From Lachnospiraceae bacterium UBA3866 (GTDB taxonomy: Bacteria > Bacillota > Clostridia > Lachnospirales > Lachnospiraceae): a DNA stretch of 38,564 nt. The position numbers and the translations under genes were made by a program. Shown one piece after another: positions 1-7,900 of this stretch. The stretch spans positions 1 to 38,564 of the forward strand of contig DGGU01000049.1 in assembly GCA_002392345.1 (NCBI GenBank). Direction: 5' to 3'. Under the pieces are notes generated by a model. The model was given only the letters and a program-made list of their open reading frames with translations. It searched no databases and had not been told where the DNA came from. Within the stretch, counting starts at the first letter, position 1. Every line of letters begins with the position of its first letter.

Positions 1-397
<397 letters not shown>

Positions 398-400
398 CTA

Positions 401-500
401 TTCGGGCGCTCCAAGAGCACTTCCTCGCATTCACTCGATGGTCAAGTTTATAAGCAAACTCGTTCATGAACGCTCGGGCGCTCCAGTAACCGCCCCTACG
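401..500 (-). repeat. GC-rich palindromic repeat filling the grpE-dnaK gap
   Basis: This segment is much richer in G+C than its surroundings. The 11-mer CGGGCGCTCCA occurs at 403-413 and again at 475-485, a 72-base period. A perfect 12-base palindrome, CGTTCATGAACG, lies between them. The minus-strand left end begins CGTAGGGGCGG and pairs with CGCCC, matching other members of the dispersed family described in the findings. It starts 8 bases after the grpE stop codon and ends next to the dnaK ribosome binding site. It could be a mobile REP/MITE-like element or an mRNA-processing structure. Confidence 0.6.
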
Positions 501-508
501 ATTCTTTC

Positions 509-1102
509 TTACTTTTTTACTTTTACCATTGAATGTCTTAAAACTTGGTTTTTGTAAGTGTAACCTTTTTGTAATTCTTCTGTAACCGTGTCAACTTCTG
601 CTTCTGATTCCTCATCTGTCATAACTGCGTTGTGATAATTTGGATCAAATGCCTTTCCAAGTGCTTCTATAGGTTTAACATCCATGTCTTCAAGTGTTTT
701 CAAAAATTGCTTGTATATCTTATCTATACCTTCTGCAAATGCATTGCCCTTAAGTTCCTCTGGTATAGTACTTACAGCTCTCTCAAGATTGTCTAGTATA
801 GGAAGCATCTTTACGAGAACCACACTTGCACCTATATCACACATCTCTCTTGCTTCTTTTTCAGATCTCTTTCTAAAATTGTCGAATTCTGCAAGTAACC
901 TTTTGTATTTGTCTTCCCACTCTTTAAGTTTTTCTTCCTCAGTCTTTTCTTCTGGGCTCGCAGCGCTTGCTTCTACTTCTTCAGTCTTTTCTTCCTGGCT
1001 AGCATGGCTTACAGCCCCTACATCTTCAGTCTTTTCTTTAGTTTCGTTGTTTTCTTCTTCTTTCTCCATATTTTCATCTATATTTTTATTCTTATCTTCC
1101 AT
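509..1102 (-). CDS. grpE: Nucleotide exchange factor GrpE
   Basis: GrpE releases ADP from DnaK and acts as a thermosensor. The protein has 197 residues, a normal length. Residues 1-58 are an acidic, disordered extension. Residues 58-110 form the long helix (KYKRLLAEFDNFRKRSEKE), and the rest includes the beta domain with PNYHNAVM and the C-terminal QKGYTYKNQVLRHSMV signature. AGGAGG lies nine bases before the ATG. Promoter and CIRCE lie just upstream and dnaK follows. The acidic tail holds two peptides, residues 28-38 (VGAVSHASQEE) and 43-52 (VEASAASPEE), whose DNA resembles the GC-rich dispersed repeat of this window. A related pair occurs in the wall protein at 10993-13764. Confidence 0.97.
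   Translation of the reverse strand: MEDKNKNIDENMEKEEENNETKEKTEDVGAVSHASQEEKTEEVEASAASPEEKTEEEKLKEWEDKYKRLLAEFDNFRKRSEKEAREMCDIGASVVLVKMLPILDNLERAVSTIPEELKGNAFAEGIDKIYKQFLKTLEDMDVKPIEALGKAFDPNYHNAVMTDEESEAEVDTVTEELQKGYTYKNQVLRHSMVKVKK
951..1021 (-). repeat. Two in-frame repeat copies within grpE
   Basis: On the coding strand, copy 1 (994-1021) begins GTAGGGGCTGTAAGCC and copy 2 (951-976) begins GTAGAAGCAAGCGCTGCG and ends AGCCCAGA. Both follow the scheme GTAGGGGCGAG..GCGAGCCC seen elsewhere. They encode V-G-A-x-x-x-A-S-x-E-E peptides in the non-conserved acidic tail. Homology to the dispersed repeat is my inference from short matches. Confidence 0.45.
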
Positions 1103-1158
1103 TTAGTTGCGCCTCCTTTCAAAACTACATATAAAGGTATAAGCCTTCTTATCTTTTG

Positions 1159-1185
1159 TTAGCACTCATTTCTATCGAGTGCTAA
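1159..1185 (-). promoter_or_regulatory. CIRCE operator (HrcA binding site)
   Basis: A perfect 9-9-9 inverted repeat is present: TTAGCACTC, nine bases, GAGTGCTAA. This is the exact consensus of the CIRCE element bound by HrcA. It lies immediately downstream of the -10 box, so bound HrcA would block initiation or early elongation of grpE-dnaK. The hrcA gene is in this window at 33364-34437, in a different operon. Confidence 0.97.
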
Positions 1186-1186
1186 T

Positions 1187-1215
1187 ATCTTACCATATTT
1201 AGTTTTCTTTGTCAA
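1187..1215 (-). promoter_or_regulatory. Sigma-A promoter of grpE-dnaK
   Basis: On the minus strand the -35 box TTGACA (1210-1215) is separated by 17 bases from the -10 box TAAGAT (1187-1192). CIRCE follows at once. Spacing and sequence are near consensus. Confidence 0.92.
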
Positions 1216-1230
1216 GGATTTTTTTCAATA

Positions 1231-1278
1231 AAATAAGGGCTAAAAACCCTATTTTCGTACAGGGAGCACCCCATACCC
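1231..1278 (-). terminator. Possible terminator of the fusion gene, next to a repeat-like hairpin
   Basis: Downstream of the hydrolase-methyltransferase-STAS stop codon, the minus strand reads AATAGGG, a short loop, then CCCTTATTTTATT. This is a small hairpin with one bulge and a T-rich tail (1231-1255). Just before it, 1256-1278 contains GGGGTGCTCCC flanked by GTAT and GTACG, which resembles the window's dispersed palindromes. The terminator is weak by eye. Confidence 0.4.
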
Positions 1279-1330
1279 TTTTGCTATAACATAAATATAA
1301 TTGCATACATTTTATAAAAATGTCTTGTAT

Positions 1331-3127
1331 CTATTGAGAGACCTTAAATATAAGCTCTACATTTTTATACTCATTCTCAATCTTTTCTAAAGCATTAAGC
1401 CCCGATGGCATAATATACTTAACTCCTGATAAATTCACAATTAAATTTCTCGACCTCAAATCCACCTTTAAGCCTTCCATGTAATCAAGCAGTTTTGATG
1501 ACGAAATAGAATCTAAGGCGCCTCTAACGCTAACGATGACATCTTCATCACTTGTAAAGTGAGTTAAAGCAAATTGAGCACCTTTATCATCCCTTTCCTT
1601 ATGTCCATCATTTTTAACATTATTACTATCAACTAATTTAATTCCATCTCGTTCAGACTTTATATAAATAGCATCATACTTTAATATTAAACGTTGAATA
1701 TTGTCTCTTATATATTTTAATTCAAATTCAAATAAATCATCTTCAATATTTTCGCTCAGTAACAATACTCTTTCTTTAACGTCCCTTAAAATCTCATCCA
1801 AAACTTTAAAATTAGTTATGTCCGCTGTTTTTAAATCTATATCTACCGGCACTGATCTATGCACATGTTTTGCTTCTTCAATTACAGCAGGTAAATCTAT
1901 ACCAAGATATGGTATACTATGGTTCTTACAACCTAATCCTCTAGTAGCAAATCCAGCACCAAGATCAACCACTATATCAATTTTTTTATCACTATAAAGC
2001 GTATCGATGATCCCAGTAACTTTATTATATCTTTCTGCATACTCTCTTTCATCCTTAGATATCTTAGCAGTTTTTTGAACTATGTTTTCAGATAAAAGCA
2101 CTGCTTCAAAGATATTATTTTTCGCGAGTACCAATACCGATTTGAATGCCATTAGCATCCTTGGATTGGCCTTCTCCATCGACTCAATATCCTCAGTTTT
2201 TAATTTACTGCAAGCCCAATCATATATCTTATCTAGAGTCATGATTTTATTTTTCTCGAATAAAACTCTATGACGCCCTTCATATAATTTATAACTTACA
2301 TCCTTTATGCCAACTTTTTTAAATATATCTACAAGTTCAGATATCGTCTTACCACCTCTTGCAGCTGGATCATCTTTTCCCGATATGAATATTATAGGGT
2401 TATCTTTGTTCATCCTTGCTATATTCTCTATCTTCCCAGTAAATCTTATCGCATATAACAATTCTCTAAAAAGGCTTATACTAATAGTTTCCATAGCATG
2501 AGGATCTGCCATCAGTTTTTTTACCTCTTCCTCATTTTCATTTATCCAATCAAGATACCCTCTTCTATTTTTTATTTTTATATTATTTGTTTCATTAACA
2601 AAGAAATCCAATATCTTTGGAGCAGCCTTCTCACCAAGACATAAAGCTAGTATGTCTGCAACCAATTTTCCAAAAAATGTTTCCACTTTAGAAAATGAAA
2701 GGCAACCAACAAGTATAGCGGCATCTACACTATCACCATATCTTATAAGATAATCTCTCACAAGATATGAACCGAGAGAAAACCCAAGTATTATATATGG
2801 CAATTCTCCATATTCAGCTTTTGTGAGAAGCCTACAAGTATAGATGTCGTCGCTTGCAAAATGCCAACTACCTTTAGGTCCAAGATAAAGACGAGGCTCA
2901 TTGGGTAATACTGACTCTCCATGTCCAAGATGGTCATTTCCACGAACTATAAAACTCCTATCTGTGAAATATGTTGCAATAGGCTCATAGAGCTTTATAT
3001 GCTCAGATAGTCCATGTGCAATCTGAATTATTCCCTTAAAATGCCTGGCATTCTCGGGAAGCCACTCGACTGCGTGTATAGTTGTCTTCCCATCAGCAGA
3101 TGGGTAAAAAAACTCTCTTTCCTGCAT
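1331..3127 (-). CDS. Alpha/beta hydrolase - methyltransferase - STAS fusion protein
   Basis: This 598-residue protein appears to have three parts. Residues 1-310 are a monoacylglycerol-lipase/lysophospholipase-like alpha/beta hydrolase: nucleophile elbow GFSLGS with Ser117, likely acid Asp252 (GKDDPAARG), likely His286 (EGRHRVLFE). Residues about 320-500 resemble a class I SAM-dependent methyltransferase of the LCM/polyketide O-methyltransferase kind, with motif I VVDLGAG (386-392) and LGIDLP (408-413). Residues about 518-598 are a STAS (anti-sigma-antagonist-like) domain with VNLSGVKYIMPSGL; Ser575 matches the phosphorylated serine of SpoIIAA. There is no signal peptide. The ATG overlaps the stop of the upstream acyl-adenylate ligase by one base (TAATG), so the two are probably translationally coupled. 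Substrates are unknown. The hydrolase is the surest domain and the methyltransferase the least sure. Confidence 0.8.
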   Translation of the reverse strand: MQEREFFYPSADGKTTIHAVEWLPENARHFKGIIQIAHGLSEHIKLYEPIATYFTDRSFIVRGNDHLGHGESVLPNEPRLYLGPKGSWHFASDDIYTCRLLTKAEYGELPYIILGFSLGSYLVRDYLIRYGDSVDAAILVGCLSFSKVETFFGKLVADILALCLGEKAAPKILDFFVNETNNIKIKNRRGYLDWINENEEEVKKLMADPHAMETISISLFRELLYAIRFTGKIENIARMNKDNPIIFISGKDDPAARGGKTISELVDIFKKVGIKDVSYKLYEGRHRVLFEKNKIMTLDKIYDWACSKLKTEDIESMEKANPRMLMAFKSVLVLAKNNIFEAVLLSENIVQKTAKISKDEREYAERYNKVTGIIDTLYSDKKIDIVVDLGAGFATRGLGCKNHSIPYLGIDLPAVIEEAKHVHRSVPVDIDLKTADITNFKVLDEILRDVKERVLLLSENIEDDLFEFELKYIRDNIQRLILKYDAIYIKSERDGIKLVDSNNVKNDGHKERDDKGAQFALTHFTSDEDVIVSVRGALDSISSSKLLDYMEGLKVDLRSRNLIVNLSGVKYIMPSGLNALEKIENEYKNVELIFKVSQ

Positions 3128-4860
3128 TATACACCCATTTCATCTACTTTTTGATAATCCACCTTACCAAAAAGTGTCAAAGGTATGCTATCTACAATTT
3201 TATAATCTACTGGGCGTAAGTGTTTAAGTAGATTCTTTTCTGCATGCATCTTTAGTTCATCAATTATATTATCTCTGCCCTTAAACTCTGGCTTAAGTTC
3301 AACAAGCAATACCGGAAGATTAAAACATTCTTTATCAGGCCTTGGGACAGCAACACATCTTTCTATATATTTATGTTTTTTAAATGCATCTTCAATATCT
3401 GAATAATCTATCTTAAAGTTTGCCCCTCTAGTTACTCCTGGAAATTGATAGTAAAATGATCTAGCCTTTCTTGACTTATAATACACAAAACCCTCTTCAT
3501 CAACATATCCAAGATCTCCACTATGAAACCATAGAAGGCCATCATCATGCACTCTTAATACTTCTTTTGTCTTCTCAGGTAGTCCTACATAGCCTATCAT
3601 TATTGAAGGTGAAGTTATACACAGTTCCCCTATCTCATTATATTTCTTTTCTTCACCTGTATCAGGATCAAATGCGGCTATAATTGTTTTACTAAGTGGA
3701 AGTCCTACAGAACTAGATTTGTGGTGCTCCCTTGTATTCACACATGCAGCGGCGCAGACCTCCGTCAGTCCAAAACCATTAAGTATAACTTCATCGCTAT
3801 TATTCCTTTTAAAATAATCATTAATCTTATTCTCTAATTCTAAAGGAAGTATATCGCTGCCAGTTATCGGATCAATGACACACGACATATCAATTTTTTT
3901 ATCTTGATCAATAAATGTCTGCCATATCTGAGGCATAAACGCAACGTGGTTTACTCTATCATGCTTAAATGCATCGACGAGTAGATTATTGCCAGGCATT
4001 CTCATCACTATCTTCATACCATGTCTTATCGCCTCATGAAGTCCTGTCGTTATCGCAAATGCGTGGTACATAGGGACAGCACAAAGACAACTGTCATATA
4101 CTCCTATACGATTATTTTGTGCACTATACTGCTCAAGACAATTATTAATTGCATTGCTACTCACTAGTGCTCCTTTACTATGGCCACTTGTTCCACTTGT
4201 AGGAAAAACTATAGCTGGATCTTCACCTTTAGACACATTAACTATAAGGTCATCAGAATCCACTCCATCTATAAATTGAAACCAAGTTATAGCATGTAAT
4301 TCTTCTGGCACATGATATCTAACTAGCCCATAAAATCTTGAAATGATTTTAGATATAAAAATCATAGAGTCAAGGGCACTCATACTTATGATATGCTTTG
4401 GCCTCTTCTCCTTAGGTATGCTTTTAAACTTATATGCAAACATATCAAAAGTAAAAAGAAAATTACTATTCACTTTTACAACATTATTGGGAACTACTTC
4501 ATCAAGTTCAAATGGATTGATAAAATTAACTATTCCACCAAGCTTATTGATAGCATAGATTAGATAGATAACTTCAGGTGATATAAAGATACAAAGAGAT
4601 ACATAATCACCTTTTTTAACGCCTATTTTTGATAATGCATTGGCAACTCTCTCAACATTTTTTCTAACTTTTTCATAATCGAACTTTGCCCCGTAGTAAT
4701 CAAGCATTACCCTTCCGTCACCATAAAGTTCTTCACTTTCAGCAAATACATCATAGAGACTTTTGTCTGAAAGTTTTACATTTTTTGCTTCTTCACTTAG
4801 ATAATTAAGCCAGGGCTTATCAATGGTTGCATAACCACTAAGCTTCTTTTCCTTGTTCAT
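3127..4860 (-). CDS. AMP-dependent acyl-CoA synthetase/ligase family protein
   Basis: This is an ANL-superfamily adenylating enzyme of 577 residues that activates a carboxylic (probably fatty) acid with ATP. Motifs seen are the P-loop PTSGTSGHSKG (220-230), GFGLTE (362-367), SGDLGYVD (447-454) and the catalytic lysine region TLFGKVDYQK (Lys566). The hinge after the GDLG motif (about 462-485, SRKARSFYYQF then PGVTRGANFKI) is longer than and unlike the usual GR-x-KD hinge. The substrate is therefore hard to predict, and CoA may not be the acceptor. GGAGGG precedes the ATG. It is the first gene of a two-gene cassette with the hydrolase-methyltransferase-STAS fusion. No acyl carrier protein is visible nearby. 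Confidence 0.87.
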   Translation of the reverse strand: MNKEKKLSGYATIDKPWLNYLSEEAKNVKLSDKSLYDVFAESEELYGDGRVMLDYYGAKFDYEKVRKNVERVANALSKIGVKKGDYVSLCIFISPEVIYLIYAINKLGGIVNFINPFELDEVVPNNVVKVNSNFLFTFDMFAYKFKSIPKEKRPKHIISMSALDSMIFISKIISRFYGLVRYHVPEELHAITWFQFIDGVDSDDLIVNVSKGEDPAIVFPTSGTSGHSKGALVSSNAINNCLEQYSAQNNRIGVYDSCLCAVPMYHAFAITTGLHEAIRHGMKIVMRMPGNNLLVDAFKHDRVNHVAFMPQIWQTFIDQDKKIDMSCVIDPITGSDILPLELENKINDYFKRNNSDEVILNGFGLTEVCAAACVNTREHHKSSSVGLPLSKTIIAAFDPDTGEEKKYNEIGELCITSPSIMIGYVGLPEKTKEVLRVHDDGLLWFHSGDLGYVDEEGFVYYKSRKARSFYYQFPGVTRGANFKIDYSDIEDAFKKHKYIERCVAVPRPDKECFNLPVLLVELKPEFKGRDNIIDELKMHAEKNLLKHLRPVDYKIVDSIPLTLFGKVDYQKVDEMGV

Positions 4861-4888
4861 CGTTTCCCTCCCACAAAATTATGCTATC

Positions 4889-4925
4889 CTACATATAATG
4901 TAGTTTGCGATTGCTTCCCACAATC
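4889..4925 (-). promoter_or_regulatory. Inverted repeats upstream of the ligase cassette
   Basis: Two small inverted repeats lie in the 121-base gap between polC and the ligase gene: CTACAT-ATA-ATGTAG (4889-4903) and GATTG, seven bases, CAATC (4909-4925). They could be operators or mRNA hairpins in the leader of the cassette. I found no convincing promoter boxes here. Confidence 0.3.
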
Positions 4926-4981
4926 ACGATTAAATTTGTCCGCCGCCAACAAACAAAAAACATTAATTGACTCTAAAAACT

Positions 4982-7900
4982 CTAGATAAAATCAAATACT
5001 GTCGTTTCCTCCTTTTCACGAAGATCGCCAAAAAGTGAAAGTTCCTTCATCTCAGCCACCCTTGTCTTATTAACTCCTGTCCGCTCGATAAAATTCTCTA
5101 TAGATGTGTATTCGCCTTTCCTTCCTTCTATCTCACATCTCATAGCCGTGCTCTTCTCACTCGTTGGCACTTCATCATTATAATCTATATCATATTCTTT
5201 AGTACCTATACCATTTATTGACTCAAACGATGGCATAATCTTACCATCAATTACTTGGAAGTCGCTTCTTTTTGCCTTATATATATCTATCGGACAGAAA
5301 TCTATCCCTCTTGCCTTCATCTCTTCTACATGGCGATAACACATATATAGATCAAAAAGCTTCACTGCTGACATCTTTTCATATTGGATATTGAGCAATG
5401 TTTCTTCGTCAAGCTGAACTTCTTCCTCTTCTTCGCCATTCAACTGTCTATAGGTCCGCCTTATAATGTCGTCTTGTTTTTCTCTCGTCGCTATAGAATC
5501 TGCAAATCTTCTATCCTTTGATTTCCTTTCATTAATGATTCTTGCAATCTTTTCTATATGATATCTTATCTCACTCTTATCTTTAATCATAAGTTTATAA
5601 TCAAAACCGGAATTCGCTACAGAAAAATATACTGCATAATACTCTTTAGGATAATGAACTTTATAATAAGCTATACGAAGTGCTGCAAGTACATATGCTG
5701 CTGCATGAGCTTTAGGGAACATATATTGTATCTTATCGCAGCATCCTATATACCACTCTGGCACATCGTGTTCTCTCATAAGAGTTCTATATTCATCTGT
5801 AAGTTTCTTTCCTTTACGAACTCTCTCCATTATATTGAATGCCACGCCACCATCAAGACCCTTCTCTTTAAGATATATCATTATATCATCACGGCAACAT
5901 ATAGCAGTGCTAAGTGTGCAGTCACCATTCTTTATGAGGTCTTGAACATTGCCCTGCCATACATCCGTTCCATGTGCAAGTCCTGCAATTCTTATCAAAT
6001 CTGCTACAGTTTTTGGCTTTGCATCAAGGCACATATTCATAGCAAAATCTGTACCAAATTCAGGTATGGTTAGACAACCAAGTTTAGTTCCACTTATATC
6101 AGATGGTGTTATCCCAAGACTCTCAGTCCCTTTAAAAAGATCAAGAACTTCTTTCTCGTAAAATGGCACAGTGTTAAAATCCACACCTGTTGCTTCTTGA
6201 AGCTTCTTTAGTATTAATGGTGCATCATGACCAAGTATATCAAGTTTAAGAAGATTTTTATCTATCTTATGATAATCGAAGTGGGTAGTTATATCATTTC
6301 CCTCTTTACCCGCTGCTATCTGTATAGGGGTAAATGTATATATTTTTTCATTGTCAGGAACTACTATCATCCCACCTGGATGCTGACCTGTTGTATTTTT
6401 ACATTCAACTATTTTGTTCTTATAAAAGTCTACTTGATTACGATTTAGTTCTAGTCCCGACATCTCTTTAAATCTCATAACATATCCATAAGCAGTCTTG
6501 CTTGCAATAGTACCTACTGTCCCCGCTTTATAGGTATTGTCTTTACCAAACATATCTATAGTCTTCTCATGAATCCTTGATTGAAATACAGAGCAGAAAT
6601 TAAGGTCTATGTCTGGCTCTTTCTGTGCCTTCGCATCTCCAGGTATACCAAGGAAAGTTTCAAATGGTATATTGACACCATCTTTTCTCATAAGAGTATT
6701 GCACTTAGGACATAATTTATCTGGCATATCAAAGCCAGTATCATTATCATATTTTCTTGTGTCTATAGTATCGTACTCTATGTGATGACATTTTGGACAT
6801 ATGTAATGTGGTTTTAGAGGATTTACTTCTGATACTCCTGACATAGTGGCGGCAAGGCTTGAGCCAACAGAGCCACGAGATCCTACAGGATAACCATTTT
6901 CTTTAGAGTAATCTATAAGTTTCTTCGCAGAGATATACATAACCGAATATCCATTATCAATTATGTATTTAAGTTCGTTATCAAGCCTATCTTTTATAAC
7001 TTTTGGAACTTCTTCACCATAAGTTTTAATTAGATTTTGATAACAAGAGTCCTTTAATTCTTCTTCGCTTCCTTCTATATGTGGAGGACAATTATCAAAA
7101 CGAACTGGATATATCTTCTCTATCATATCACTTATGAGATTAGAGTTTTTGACTACAACCTCATAAGCCTTATCAACTCCAAGATAAGAGAATTCATCAA
7201 GCATCTCTTTAGTTGTCCTAAAATAAAGATGTTCCTCATTAGTACTCTCAAGTTCAGCGCTAACCTCCGCTTTAATATTACCATCTTTGTCACGATTGAC
7301 CTTTTTAGACATTATGCCAAGTCTCAAAATCTCTCTATATATCTTGTCCGTCTTCTCCACATAATGACAATCGCAAGTTGCTACAACCGGTTTATCAAGT
7401 TCTTCACCAAGTTTTACTATCTTTATATTTAAGTTTTCAAGGTCTTTGATGGTTTTGAAATTCCCTGGCTCATCCTTTAATAAGAAAGAGTTATTGAGAG
7501 TGGGCTGTATCTCAAGATAGTCATAGTAACTTGCTATAGCCTTAAGCTTATCATCTGGCAAATCATTTTTCACCGCATCCATCAATTCTCCAAGGATACA
7601 TGCAGAGCCTACTATAATCCCTTCTCTATATTCATTTAAAAGTGACCTTGGTATACGAGGCCTCTTGTTATACATATATTTGATATGAGAATCTGATACA
7701 ATCTTATATAGATTCACTCTTCCGACATCATTTTTTGCAAGAAGGATAATATGATAATATTTCTGTCTACGAATATAATCATCCGATATGATAAGTTTAT
7801 CTTTAAGTTGATTTATATTATCAATCTCATAATCCACATTGAGTTTCATCAGCATATTGATGAAAGACTCACTAACTAGAGCAAGATTCTCATCAATATT

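Noticed and set aside
684..1106. Long plus-strand open frame opposite grpE
   Set aside because: It is the complement of the Glu/Lys-rich grpE coding sequence, giving Ser/Phe/Leu-rich nonsense; no ribosome binding site or domain.
5558..6073. 171-codon plus-strand open frame opposite polC
   Set aside because: The opposite strand is conserved polymerase sequence; the product is Ile/Ser/Cys-rich without any recognisable domain.
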